DNA of 64,000 nt from an uncultured Ruminococcus sp. (GCA_902792515.1 CADAZX010000010.1:30981-94980); one strand, 5' to 3'. Counted from the stretch's first letter, positions 1-8,703 are shown. Numbers and translations: made by a program. Notes: generated from the letters alone by a model not told the origin.

Positions 1-220
1 GATGACGCACATGACCGCGGAGGAGATCTGCGAGGCGGTGTTCAAGGAACTTCGCTCGAACAGGCCTGCGAACGTCGTTCTGATGCACGACTACGAGGGC
101 CAGGACACGACGGCGGAGGCGCTTGATCTAATTATACCCAGGGCGTTCGCGGAGGGCTACGCTTTCGACAGGCTCACGTTTGAGACGACGCCCGCGATCC
201 AGCACGGAGTTATCAACTGA
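1..220 (+). CDS. Polysaccharide deacetylase (NodB family), C-terminal end only
   Basis: The visible 72 residues are the end of a NodB-type carbohydrate esterase, a family that removes acetyl groups from peptidoglycan or other envelope polysaccharides outside the cell. The sequence shows the late family motif VLMHD (residues 26-30 of the fragment), then a helix with AEALDLIIPRAFAEGYAFDRL, which matches the usual closing strand and helix, and a QHGVIN tail. The catalytic Asp and His motifs lie upstream of the window, so activity cannot be judged. The ATG at base 2 is internal; the reading frame is open to the window edge. A second deacetylase gene sits at 61483-62700. Confidence 0.75.
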   Translation, partial: MTHMTAEEICEAVFKELRSNRPANVVLMHDYEGQDTTAEALDLIIPRAFAEGYAFDRLTFETTPAIQHGVIN

Positions 221-275
221 AAGATTTAAAACGCACGGTGAGAAGAAACTCAAACCGGGCGGGACAGGAAAACAA

Positions 276-821
276 ATGACGCAAAAATCGGTAAAAATCG
301 AATCCCGTTCGGTTCGCAGGACCGAGAGGACCGGGGAGGCGCTCGCGAAGCTTTTAAAACCGGGCGACACGGTGCTGCTCGACGGCAACCTCGGCGCGGG
401 GAAAACCGCTTTCGTGAGAGGACTCTGCAGAGGGCTCGGGATCGGCAGCGGCGTCACAAGCCCGACTTTTGCGCTGATGAACGTTTACGAGGGCGTTTTT
501 CCGGACGGAACGCCGTGCGAAACGGTCCACTGCGACGCGTACAGGCTCGGTTCGCGCGAGGATCTTTACGATATAGGTTTTTACGATTTTGACGAGAATT
601 CCGTGAGGATCGTCGAGTGGGCGGGCAACGTTTTCGCTTCTTCCGGGAAGGGCCCTGACAGTATCGGCGACGCGGAACGTGAAAAGATTCTCGAGGAGTC
701 CGGCGAAAACTGCTTTTACGTTTATATAAAGAGACGCGACGACATCGCCGCCAACAGGCGCGAGATAACGGTTATGACTGGCGGCACGAGGGGGGACAGA
801 CTTGCTGATATTATTCATTGA
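276..821 (+). CDS. tsaE: tRNA threonylcarbamoyladenosine biosynthesis ATPase TsaE
   Basis: TsaE is the ATPase that works with TsaB and TsaD to place the t6A modification at A37 of ANN-decoding tRNAs in the cytoplasm. The P-loop GNLGAGKT is at residues 37-44, followed by the family motif TSPTF at 61-65, a CDAYRL segment and a VEWAGN segment equivalent to the usual EWPE strand. The reading frame is open further upstream, but the ATG at 276 gives a normal TsaE N-terminus; starts at or before base 180 would overlap the upstream gene. The product of 181 residues is slightly longer than the usual 150-160. It overlaps the next gene, tsaB, by 20 bases, so the two are probably translationally coupled. 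Confidence 0.93.
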   Translation: MTQKSVKIESRSVRRTERTGEALAKLLKPGDTVLLDGNLGAGKTAFVRGLCRGLGIGSGVTSPTFALMNVYEGVFPDGTPCETVHCDAYRLGSREDLYDIGFYDFDENSVRIVEWAGNVFASSGKGPDSIGDAEREKILEESGENCFYVYIKRRDDIAANRREITVMTGGTRGDRLADIIH

Positions 822-1539
822 CTCTTCGGCGCACCTCGCGAAGGTGTTCCTCATCGAAAACGGAAAATGCCTCGCGCGCGCGACTGACGACGGCGAAAAA
901 ACGCACGCCTCGAACCTTCCTCTCTGCGTCGAAAACGTGCTCGAAACTGCCGGCAAAGAACTCGCCGGCGTCGACGTGATTTCCGTCACGAACGGCCCGG
1001 GCTCTTACACGGGTCTCAGAATCGGCATTGCCTACGCCAAGGCGCTAGCTTACGGCGCCAAAAAGCCGCTCGTCTGCGTGAATACGCTCGACTACATCGC
1101 GAGATCGTGCCCCGTGAAGGACGCGGGGGTGATAGTGAGCCTTCTCGACGCAAGAAATACGCTCTGCTTTTACAGTACGTACGTGCGCGCGTTCGACGAA
1201 AACGGCTCAAGGTTTGTTCCGTTCAGAACGGTCGGTTCTGACTATATAGATTTTATCTGCGGGCTTTTGAGCCGCGACGCCGGAGCCGGGAACAAGGTCG
1301 TTTTTACCGGGGACGGCGCGGTAAAGAACCGCGAGAAGATAGAAAACGCTGTAAAAGGCGCGGTGATTCCGGACTTGGAGAGCGCCACCGGAACAGCGGA
1401 GGCCGCGTACGCGATCGTGTGCGAAAAACTTGACGCGGCCGGAGCGGACGCACTTTTATCGGGCGAGTTTTCGCCGGAGAAGGCGGCCGCCGAGTATTAT
1501 AAGCCGGTGCACATCACGCTAAAGAAGGGTGACGCCTGA
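802..1539 (+). CDS. tsaB: tRNA threonylcarbamoyladenosine biosynthesis protein TsaB
   Basis: TsaB is the non-catalytic ASKHA-fold partner that scaffolds TsaD and TsaE in t6A synthesis. The N-terminus LILFIDSS is the family's opening phosphate-binding strand, and GPGSYTGLR at residues 65-73 is the signature TsaB motif. The length of 245 residues is normal. The start is a TTG at 802, eight bases after a strong purine run (gaggggggac), and it lies inside the end of tsaE. The next gene, rimI, begins directly at the stop codon. The order tsaE-tsaB-rimI is common in Firmicutes; tsaD, usually next, is displaced to 11854-12870. Confidence 0.93.
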   Translation: MLILFIDSSAHLAKVFLIENGKCLARATDDGEKTHASNLPLCVENVLETAGKELAGVDVISVTNGPGSYTGLRIGIAYAKALAYGAKKPLVCVNTLDYIARSCPVKDAGVIVSLLDARNTLCFYSTYVRAFDENGSRFVPFRTVGSDYIDFICGLLSRDAGAGNKVVFTGDGAVKNREKIENAVKGAVIPDLESATGTAEAAYAIVCEKLDAAGADALLSGEFSPEKAAAEYYKPVHITLKKGDA

Positions 1540-1540
1540 G

Positions 1541-1987
1541 ATGGTTTTCGAGATTGACCGGGACAGAATAAACGATGTCGCGGCGCTCGACTACCTTTGT
1601 TTTAAGGAACCGTGGGACGACGCGGAATGGACGCGCGTTTTAGAAAACCCGTTCGCCCGTATCAAGGGTATCGACGACGGAAACGGAAGTCTCGCCGCTT
1701 TTTGCTGCTACGTCTGTATTTTCGACGAGTGCGAGATCTGGAAGATTTGCGTGCGCGAGGATTTCAGAAGACAGGGGCTCGCGGGAAGGCTTCTTGAAGA
1801 CATGATCAAAGAGGTCTCCGCCGAAGGACCCGCAAACATTTATCTTGAGGTGCGCGCGGGCAACGTCGCGGCAGTCAGGTTTTATGAAAAAGCCGGTTTC
1901 TCGCGTATCGGACGCAGAAACGGGTATTACGGCGACGGCGAGGACGCGTTTGTTTACATTTTAAAAACAGGTTTGAAACAGGTTTAA
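1541..1987 (+). CDS. rimI: Ribosomal-protein-alanine N-acetyltransferase RimI (GNAT)
   Basis: This is a GNAT-fold N-acetyltransferase. The RimI family acetylates the N-terminal alanine of ribosomal protein S18. The acetyl-CoA pyrophosphate loop RRQGLA is at residues 76-81, the strand LEVRAGN and helix AVRFYEKAGF (111-120) follow, and RNGYY matches the C-terminal RimI signature. The ATG at 1541 is preferred because AAGAAGGG ends 11 bases upstream; an in-frame GTG at 1529 would overlap tsaB by 11 bases and has a weaker ribosome site. The 148-residue length is typical. Substrate specificity is inferred from the tsaE-tsaB neighbourhood. Confidence 0.9.
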   Translation: MVFEIDRDRINDVAALDYLCFKEPWDDAEWTRVLENPFARIKGIDDGNGSLAAFCCYVCIFDECEIWKICVREDFRRQGLAGRLLEDMIKEVSAEGPANIYLEVRAGNVAAVRFYEKAGFSRIGRRNGYYGDGEDAFVYILKTGLKQV

Positions 1988-2119
1988 ATACCGGAACAAG
2001 ATTCCGGACACGGAGGCGGAACCGTCTCTTTGCTTGCGCGTATGCGCGGATTAATTAGCGGATTGATTGCAACTTAGTTTTGCGGCTTGATTAGCAGCTT
2101 GATTTTCGGGGAGGAAGCC

Positions 2120-3421
2120 ATGAGAATCGTTTACCAGACAAAACTTTCAGGCGTTTTGGAGACGCCGACTCTCGACGACTATTCCGTGACGGCGATGAAG
2201 TTTGCCGCGCTCTGCGAGGGCAGGACTTTTTTTAAAGGGAACATGATGAAGGAGACGTTCCGCGAGACGTTTTCGCTTCTGAAAAGAGCCGGCGCGAGCG
2301 TTACGCAGGGTATCGGAGGCGTGTCGGTTGACGGCGCGAAGGATCCGAAGGCTGCTCTTAAAGTCCTTTTCGCTGACGAGATCGCGGAATTCAAGAACAT
2401 AATCCTCAATTCAAACAAAAATTTCCGCGGGCAGGAAGGTCAGGAAGCGCAGGACGGTCGTGAAACGTTGGACGGTAATGAACCGCATGAGGAAAACGCT
2501 GAAAAAACCGGAGAGGCGGACACAGATGAACAAAATACTGCCGGAGAGGCGGCGGATTTCGACACGTCGCTTGCGGAGTACGTCTTTTCGCTCGAGCACC
2601 TTTATTTAAACGGGAACGCGACCGAGTCTCAGCTGACGGCGATTCTGGCAGGCAACGCGGTCTACAAAAACAAGCAGACGATCCACATGGAACTGCCGCT
2701 CGAATATGAGGACAAGTTCCTGACCGATGCCGCTGCGGCCGGATCGCTCGGTGTCGACGCGGGGCTTATAACATCGGATATTGCCTACGTTTCGGGCGAA
2801 AACGGCTTTAAGCACGACTCTGTGATAACGCCCGCCGGAGATTGGCGTGTCGCGGTTTTCGGTCTCTGCTGCTCCGCGATCGGATACGACGTCCGCGTTT
2901 CGAACGTTTTCGCGAGCTCGCCTTTTACTAAAACGGAGGAGTTCGTGAAGCCTCTCTCTCACATGCGGCTCATCCTCAACGACGGCTTCGACGGCGAGGC
3001 CAGATTCACCGGAAGCGAGTTCAAGACGCCTGCTGTTATCGACGCTCAGGTCGCGCGCGAATGCCTGCCGTATATCGTTTTTTTGGCGACGCAGACCGAG
3101 GGCACGACGGAGATCGTAAACGTGACCGAGGAGATTCTCGCAATGAACAACAACGCGTTTTATTACACTGTCGCAGAGCTCAAAAAGCTTGGCGCGGTTT
3201 TCGAGACGCGCAGAAAAGGGTCGGTGTTCGTCCGCGGCAGGACGGTTTTTGAGGGCGGCGTCGGCTTCAACTGTCACGAAAACTTCACGCTCGCGTCTGT
3301 CGGCGTTCTGGCGACTCTGTGCTCAAGAAAGTCGAACGTTTTGGGATACGTCGACTGCGTAGAGAAAACGTGCCCGGGATTCTGGCGGTTATTTGAGAGC
3401 ATCGGCGGCTTCTCCGAGTGA
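2120..3421 (+). CDS. EPSP-synthase-like (AroA fold) protein lacking catalytic motifs
   Basis: The 433-residue product follows the AroA (3-phosphoshikimate 1-carboxyvinyltransferase) fold from end to end, yet the active-site motifs are gone. The opening LSGVLETPTLDDYSVT aligns with the enzyme's G-x-PPSKSxSxR stretch, so the SKS lysine and serine become Asp19 and Asp20 and the arginine becomes Thr24. The usual NSGTTxR loop is replaced by an acidic, Glu/Asn/Gly-rich insertion (about residues 100-155). The DHR motif reads HEN, and the SYPxF end reads CPGFWRLFESIGG. The start ATG has an excellent GGGGAGGAA site. It stands alone, with a terminator behind it. It may be a regulatory or substrate-binding relative; aromatic synthesis is not supported. 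Confidence 0.65.
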   Translation: MRIVYQTKLSGVLETPTLDDYSVTAMKFAALCEGRTFFKGNMMKETFRETFSLLKRAGASVTQGIGGVSVDGAKDPKAALKVLFADEIAEFKNIILNSNKNFRGQEGQEAQDGRETLDGNEPHEENAEKTGEADTDEQNTAGEAADFDTSLAEYVFSLEHLYLNGNATESQLTAILAGNAVYKNKQTIHMELPLEYEDKFLTDAAAAGSLGVDAGLITSDIAYVSGENGFKHDSVITPAGDWRVAVFGLCCSAIGYDVRVSNVFASSPFTKTEEFVKPLSHMRLILNDGFDGEARFTGSEFKTPAVIDAQVARECLPYIVFLATQTEGTTEIVNVTEEILAMNNNAFYYTVAELKKLGAVFETRRKGSVFVRGRTVFEGGVGFNCHENFTLASVGVLATLCSRKSNVLGYVDCVEKTCPGFWRLFESIGGFSE

Positions 3422-3444
3422 AAAACGCCGATTTCCGGCGTTTT
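3422..3444 (+). terminator. Rho-independent terminator after the AroA-like gene
   Basis: AAAACGCCG (3422-3430) pairs with CGGCGTTTT (3436-3444) around a 5-base loop, leaving a T-run at the 3' side. It begins one base after the stop codon. Confidence 0.8.
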
Positions 3445-3471
3445 GCGCAATTTTTGCAATTCGGTGATACT
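3443..3471 (+). promoter_or_regulatory. Possible promoter of the M3 peptidase gene
   Basis: TTGCGC (3443-3448) and GATACT (3466-3471) are separated by 17 bases. The -35 box overlaps the terminator tail. The same TTGCGC -35 box is used by the tRNA operon promoter at 60695. The -10 box is imperfect, so this is tentative. Confidence 0.4.
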
Positions 3472-3533
3472 TAATTTAAAAATGAAGCGCTCGAAAGCGC
3501 ATGTTTGATTTTATTGGGAAAAGGATGTTTGTT

Positions 3534-5228
3534 ATGGAAAAGTTTTCGGAAATGAAATACGTGCGGCCCGACGTCGCATCGATCAAAAAACAGTATCTTG
3601 CCTTGATCAAGGAGTTTTCGGCCGCAGAGACCTTCGAGAAGGCGAACGAGACGTTCCTGAAGTCGCAGAAGCTGATGGAGGAGTTCGTCACGATGGTCGT
3701 GATCGCGGACGTCAGAAACACGTGCGACATGTCGGACAAGTTCTACGAAGAGGAGAAAAAGTACCTCGACACGCAGACAGCCAAGCTCATGCCGGTCATG
3801 AAGAAGTCGATGCGCGCGCTCCTCAAAAACAAGTTTAGACCCGAGCTCGAAAATCTCTACGGCACTCACATGTTCAAGGACGCCGAGGTTTCCGAGTCGC
3901 TCATCAAGTGGAACATTATTCCTCTTACCATAAGGGAAAATCTGCTCTCGACCGAGTATTCCAAAACCGCCGCCAAGTGCTCGTGCGATTTCCGCGGCGA
4001 AAAGTGCAACTTCTACGGACTTCTCCGTCACATGCAGTCGACCGACCGCGAAGAGCGCAGGGAGGCATTCAAGGCATGGGCCGGCCTTTACGAGGGCATC
4101 GCGCCGAAGCTTGACGAGATCTACGGAAAAATGATCAAGATCCGCTGCAAGATCGCGAAGAGGCTCGGCTTCAAGGACTACACCTCCTACGCCTACCTGG
4201 CGAGAGGCCGCTACGATTACGACCGCGTCAAGACAGCGGAGTTCCGCGAGGCGGTTCACAAGTACATAACCCCGCTTTGCGCGCGTCTTTATAAAGAGCA
4301 GGCCGAGGCGATCGGCGTCGACAAGCTCCGGTGGTTCGATGAAGACGTAATCTTCCCGGACGGAAACGCGCTTCCGCAGGGCACGCCGGACGAGCTCGTT
4401 CAAAAGGCACGCGAAATGTACCGCGAGATGTCGCCCGAGACAGGCGAGTTTTTCGACTTTATGACCGAGTACGAGATGTTCGACTTCGTCACGCGCGAAA
4501 ACAAGCACCTCGGCGGCTACTGCACGATGCTTCCGAAGTACAAGTCGCCGTTCATTTTCTCCAACTTCAACGGCACGTCCGCCGACATCGACGTTCTGAC
4601 ACACGAGGCCGGTCACGCGTTCCAGTACTTCTACGCGTCCAGAAGGCTCCCGATAGACAACATTGTCGGCTCGACAAGCGAGATCAACGAGATCCACTCG
4701 ATGACGATGGAGCACTTCGCGTACCCATACATGGAAAAGTTTTTCGGCGAAAACGCCGACAAATACAGGTTCGCGCACTTTACCGAAGCGCTGAAAACGA
4801 TTCCGTACCTCGTGTCTGTCGACGAATTCCAGCACCGCGTTTACGACAATCCCAAGTCGAAACCGGCCGACTGGCGCCGCTTCTGGAAGGAAACCGAGCA
4901 AAAATACATGCCGTGGCGCAGTTACGACGGAAACGAGTTCCTGGAGGGCGGCGGTTTCTGGATGCAGAAGCAGCACATCTTCCTGTACCCGTTCTACTAC
5001 GTGGACTACGCGCTCGCGCAGATCGGCGCGTTCTCGCTCTACCGCAAAAAGGTCGAGGGCGGCGACGCGTGGGGCTCCTATCTGAAGCTCTGCGGTATGG
5101 GCGGCAAGTACGGCTACTTCGAGACGCTCGAGAAGGCGGGAATCCCGCTGCCGCTTAACGAGGAGACTGTCAAAGAGACGGCTGAGTTCGCCGCGAGACA
5201 GGCTGAAGAGCTGAAGGCGAAAATCTGA
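3534..5228 (+). CDS. M3 family zinc oligoendopeptidase
   Basis: A cytoplasmic oligopeptidase of the thimet/PepF (M3) family, which degrades short peptides. The zinc site HEAGH is at residues 357-361, and the third ligand is most likely Glu386 in SEINEIHS, at the expected distance. There is no signal peptide or membrane segment, and the 564-residue length fits the clade of M3 peptidases found in Firmicutes. The ATG at 3534 is chosen because GGGAAAAGGA ends 9 bases upstream; ATGs at 3501 and 3525 are in frame but have poorer sites. It is flanked by a terminator upstream and a 119-base gap downstream, so it is probably a single-gene unit. Confidence 0.9.
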   Translation: MEKFSEMKYVRPDVASIKKQYLALIKEFSAAETFEKANETFLKSQKLMEEFVTMVVIADVRNTCDMSDKFYEEEKKYLDTQTAKLMPVMKKSMRALLKNKFRPELENLYGTHMFKDAEVSESLIKWNIIPLTIRENLLSTEYSKTAAKCSCDFRGEKCNFYGLLRHMQSTDREERREAFKAWAGLYEGIAPKLDEIYGKMIKIRCKIAKRLGFKDYTSYAYLARGRYDYDRVKTAEFREAVHKYITPLCARLYKEQAEAIGVDKLRWFDEDVIFPDGNALPQGTPDELVQKAREMYREMSPETGEFFDFMTEYEMFDFVTRENKHLGGYCTMLPKYKSPFIFSNFNGTSADIDVLTHEAGHAFQYFYASRRLPIDNIVGSTSEINEIHSMTMEHFAYPYMEKFFGENADKYRFAHFTEALKTIPYLVSVDEFQHRVYDNPKSKPADWRRFWKETEQKYMPWRSYDGNEFLEGGGFWMQKQHIFLYPFYYVDYALAQIGAFSLYRKKVEGGDAWGSYLKLCGMGGKYGYFETLEKAGIPLPLNEETVKETAEFAARQAEELKAKI

Positions 5229-5347
5229 GAGCGAAAATCTCAAAATCGATAATCCGAAGAGGAAAGATCTAAAGCGCGAATTCAAAAACACGGTAACGTC
5301 AGACGCCGGATACCGGTCCGGAGCATTAGACAGAAAGGACTCATAAT

Positions 5348-6433
5348 ATGGAGATAACCAAAATCGTAATCACGGGCGGGCCTTGCGCCGGCAAGACAAC
5401 CGCCATGAGCTGGGTCCAGAACGCGTTCACACAGAAGGGCTACAGGGTGCTTTTCGTGCCCGAGACAGCCACCGAACTCATAAACGGAGGCGTCGCGCCC
5501 TGGACGTGCGGCTCGAGTACGGATTTCCAGAAAAACCTTCTCAGTCTGCAGCTCGTCAAGGAAAAGGTTTTTGAGGCCGCCGCGCGAACGATGGACGCCG
5601 AAAAAATACTTATGGTCTGCGACCGCGGCGCCCTCGACAACAAGGCATATATGAACGAACCGGACTTTTACAGGGTCGTAAAGGAGCTGGGAACCGACGA
5701 AGTGGCGCTCAGGGACAGCTACGACGCCGTTTTCCACCTTGTAACAGCTGCGAAGGGGGCCGAGGAGTACTATACCACCGCCAACAACACCGCGAGGACG
5801 GAGACTCCCGAACAGGCCGCCGCCGCGGACGACAAGCTACTCTCCGCATGGGTCGGCCACCCGCATTTTCGGGTGATCGATAACTCAACGGGCTTTGAGG
5901 GAAAGATGCGGCGTCTCGTTTCCGAAATATCGTCCTTCCTTGGCGAGCCGGAGCAGGGCGAGGTAAAGAAAAAATATCTCATCGCTTACCCGGACGTTGA
6001 TGCCCTTGAAGCCGACCCGAACTGCCGGCGCATAGATATAATTCAGACATACCTTAAGACAGGTAGCGGCGAAGAGGTCCGCATCCGCCAGCGAGGCTTC
6101 GGCGGCAACTATATCTACTTCGCGACAGCGAAAAAGCTTGCCGGCGGCAGAAAGGTCGAGATCGAGCGGCGACTCACCGCGGAAGAGTACCTGAATCTTC
6201 TTATGGAGGCTGACCCCGAAAAGCGGCCGATCAGGAAGACAAGATACTGCATGGCGTACGGTTCGCAGTACTTCGAGATCGACGTGTTCCCGTTTTGGAA
6301 CGACAGGGCGGTCCTGAAGGTCAACCTGAAGGACGAAAACGAGGAGCTCTCGCTGCCGGACTCGATAAAGATCCTGAAGGACGTCACGTTCGACGACGAG
6401 TACAGAAACTCCGCGATGGCGAGAATGAAGTAA
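5348..6433 (+). CDS. TTD14-like protein: AAA_28 P-loop domain plus CYTH/triphosphate-tunnel domain
   Basis: Two domains are visible. Residues 1 to about 200 are an AAA_28-type nucleotide kinase-like domain with Walker A GGPCAGKT at 10-17 and a VCDRGALD strand resembling a thymidylate-kinase-like DRG motif. Residues from about 205 to 361 are a CYTH-like barrel (KKKYLIAY, a EVRIRQRG strand, IRKTRYCM, FEIDVFPFWNDRAVLKVNL). The pairing matches eukaryotic TRPL translocation defect protein 14, a GTP- and phosphatidic-acid-binding protein, and its little-studied bacterial relatives. The canonical ExExK opening of CYTH enzymes is absent, so triphosphatase activity is doubtful. AAAGGA precedes the ATG. 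Two radical SAM genes follow on the same strand at short spacing. Its substrate is unknown. Confidence 0.75.
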   Translation: MEITKIVITGGPCAGKTTAMSWVQNAFTQKGYRVLFVPETATELINGGVAPWTCGSSTDFQKNLLSLQLVKEKVFEAAARTMDAEKILMVCDRGALDNKAYMNEPDFYRVVKELGTDEVALRDSYDAVFHLVTAAKGAEEYYTTANNTARTETPEQAAAADDKLLSAWVGHPHFRVIDNSTGFEGKMRRLVSEISSFLGEPEQGEVKKKYLIAYPDVDALEADPNCRRIDIIQTYLKTGSGEEVRIRQRGFGGNYIYFATAKKLAGGRKVEIERRLTAEEYLNLLMEADPEKRPIRKTRYCMAYGSQYFEIDVFPFWNDRAVLKVNLKDENEELSLPDSIKILKDVTFDDEYRNSAMARMK

Positions 6434-6500
6434 AAAGGCACACGGCAGGGCAAGAGGCGGCGCAAATCGCGGCGTCTGACAGATTTTTGTTTACTTGATT

Positions 6501-7403
6501 ATGAAATTTTCGACTTTTTTCCGATTCGCCTCCTTCGGCGTAAAAACGATACTTTTTAAGAAAGAGGATCCGATTCTCGGAACCGTGATCGTGACGGACC
6601 GGTGCAACCTTCACTGCAAGCATTGCTCCGTTAACAACATCACGGCCGTTATGCACCCGTTCGCGCAGATCAGACAGGAAATGCAGGTTCTGTACGACAT
6701 GGGCGTGCGGATCCTCTTCTTTTGCGGCGGCGAGACTTTCCTTTGGAGAGACGGCGACATGACGCTCCGTGCCCTGGTCCTCGAGGCGCGCAGGATGGGC
6801 TTTCTGATCGTGAACGTTGTGACTAACGGCACGTTCCCGATCGATCTTCCCGAGGCGGATCTGATACTTCTCAGCCTTGACGGCGACAGGGAGCACCACA
6901 ACGAGATACGCGGCGACACGTACGACACCATTATGGAAAATATCGCGAACGCCACGGCCGGCAACATCTGCTTCTACATGGCGATCAACAAGATCAACAA
7001 GGATTGCGTCCGCCACGTGTGCGAAAAAGCCCGCGACACCAAAAACGTCAGAGCCGTGTCGTTCAATTTCCACACACCGTACCCTGACACCAAAGAGCTG
7101 GCGCTAAGCAGGGAGGAGAAGGCGGAGTGCTGCGAGACGATCAGGCAGATGATGAAGGAAGGGGCGCCTGTCTTCAACCTTAAGAGCGCGTTCCCGTACC
7201 TTGTGGACAACAGTTTTCCGACGCCGTGCCGCCAGTGCGTTGTCATCGAAAACGGCAAGATCTCCGTCTGCGGGCGCTGCATCGACGTCCCGGGTCTTTG
7301 CGAAAAGTGCGGCTACTTTTTCGTGGCCGAGTACACTCTGCTGTTTAAGGGCAACCTGAAGGTCGTTTTTGAGATGCTGCGGACGTATCTGAAATATATT
7401 TGA
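6501..7403 (+). CDS. Radical SAM protein with three C-terminal CxxC pairs
   Basis: A cytoplasmic radical SAM enzyme of 300 residues. The [4Fe-4S]-binding CNLHCKHC (Cys35, Cys39, Cys42) follows TVIVTDR, FFCGGETFL is the SAM-contacting GGE motif, and NVVTNGT is the later family strand. The C-terminus has six cysteines in three CxxC pairs (243/246, 257/260, 267/270), which could hold an auxiliary cluster or zinc in the manner of SPASM or twitch domains. The ATG at 6501 is preferred over a TTG two codons earlier; the ribosome site is weak. It lies 67 bases after the TTD14-like gene and 46 bases before another radical SAM gene, so the three may be one unit. The substrate is not evident. Confidence 0.8.
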   Translation: MKFSTFFRFASFGVKTILFKKEDPILGTVIVTDRCNLHCKHCSVNNITAVMHPFAQIRQEMQVLYDMGVRILFFCGGETFLWRDGDMTLRALVLEARRMGFLIVNVVTNGTFPIDLPEADLILLSLDGDREHHNEIRGDTYDTIMENIANATAGNICFYMAINKINKDCVRHVCEKARDTKNVRAVSFNFHTPYPDTKELALSREEKAECCETIRQMMKEGAPVFNLKSAFPYLVDNSFPTPCRQCVVIENGKISVCGRCIDVPGLCEKCGYFFVAEYTLLFKGNLKVVFEMLRTYLKYI

Positions 7404-7449
7404 CGCGCGCGTCGCGCCGTATGGGTTATTTATCTATTTATAGGCAAAA

Positions 7450-8703
7450 ATGAGCGTTCTTACAACCTTGACGAGAACGTGGCTCACGAGGACCGTGAAG
7501 CCGTTCACGTTCACAAGCGAATACGACCGGGAGCTGCCCTTCGCGGAGTGCGAAAACCTCGGGATCTACGTGCACATACCTTTTTGCAGGAGCATTTGCG
7601 CCTTCTGCCCGTATTGCAAGGTCCCTTACGACCGTGAACTCTGCGACAGGTACGTCGACGCGCTGATCCGCGAGATACACGCGACCGGGAACACTTATGA
7701 AGGGAAGAAAAAGGTCACCAGCCTCTATTTCGGCGGCGGCACTCCGGCTCTCGCGGCGAACAGGATAAAAGAGATCGTAAACGCGCTGAACGACCACTTC
7801 ACGATAACGGACGGCATCGGGCTGGAGCTCCACCCGGACAACGTCACACCGGAGACGCTAAGCGTTTTAAAGGACGCGGGAGTCACCAGAATCAGTATCG
7901 GCATCCAGTCCTTCTCCGGAAAATATCAGTCGGTTCTCGGCAGGAAGAAGATCGACACGGAGGCTCTACAGGCGGCGCTCCGCGCGGTGCCTTTTGAGAC
8001 TGTTTCCATGGATCTTATTTTCGCGCTGCCGGGACAGACGTTCGAGGATCTTAAAACTGACGTGGATACGGCGTTTTCGACAGGCGCTAACCACGTGGCG
8101 ATCTACCCGTTCATTGATTTTACGTTCACTTCGAGCCGTGTTCCCGAGATGCCCAAAAAACAGAAGCGCGAGCTGCTCGACCGCATCACGGACTACTGCC
8201 TCGGGAAGGGGTACACCAGGAACTCGATCTGGACTTTTTCGAGCGAACCGGACGCGAACTACTCGTCCATGACACGCGAGAATTTCATCGGGTTCGGCTG
8301 CTCGGCAACGAGTCTTTTCAGAGACAGCTTCAAGATCAACACATTCGACGTGAACGCCTACTGCGACCGCATAAACGCCGGGGAACCCGCCACGTCTCTC
8401 ACGATACGCTTTACAGGTCGGCAGAGAATGGTCTACTGGCTTTTCTGGACTTCCTACAGCACGCGCCTCGACCCGGCCGGATTTGAACGCTTTTTCGGCG
8501 TTCCTCTCAAAAAAGCGTACGGGTTTGAGCTGTGGCTGGCAGGAATTCTGGGATTCGTACGCAAAAAGGACGGCATACTCGAGATGACTCCCAAGGGCGC
8601 GTTCTACTACCACTACTACGAAAACTACTACACGCTCGCATACATCGACAAAATGTGGGGCATCATGCGGAAAGAGGCGTTTCCGGATAGAATAGAATTC
8701 TAG
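7450..8703 (+). CDS. HemN/HemW-like radical SAM protein (coproporphyrinogen oxidase family)
   Basis: This 417-residue protein has the HemN-superfamily layout: GIYVHIPFCRSICAFCPYC at residues 38-56, with radical-SAM cysteines 46, 50 and 53 and an extra cysteine at 56. GGGTP follows at 95-99, then the ISIGIQSFS and MDLIFALPGQT strands. The C-terminal part has the winged-helix region seen in HemN-type proteins. Real HemN carries CxxxCxxCxC, with the fourth Cys two residues after the third; here it is three after (CPYC), closer to haem-modifying ChuW/HutW-type relatives. No haem genes are nearby, so a porphyrin role is not supported by context. The ribosome site (ATAGGC) is weak. A strong terminator lies 68 bases downstream. 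Confidence 0.8.
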   Translation: MSVLTTLTRTWLTRTVKPFTFTSEYDRELPFAECENLGIYVHIPFCRSICAFCPYCKVPYDRELCDRYVDALIREIHATGNTYEGKKKVTSLYFGGGTPALAANRIKEIVNALNDHFTITDGIGLELHPDNVTPETLSVLKDAGVTRISIGIQSFSGKYQSVLGRKKIDTEALQAALRAVPFETVSMDLIFALPGQTFEDLKTDVDTAFSTGANHVAIYPFIDFTFTSSRVPEMPKKQKRELLDRITDYCLGKGYTRNSIWTFSSEPDANYSSMTRENFIGFGCSATSLFRDSFKINTFDVNAYCDRINAGEPATSLTIRFTGRQRMVYWLFWTSYSTRLDPAGFERFFGVPLKKAYGFELWLAGILGFVRKKDGILEMTPKGAFYYHYYENYYTLAYIDKMWGIMRKEAFPDRIEF

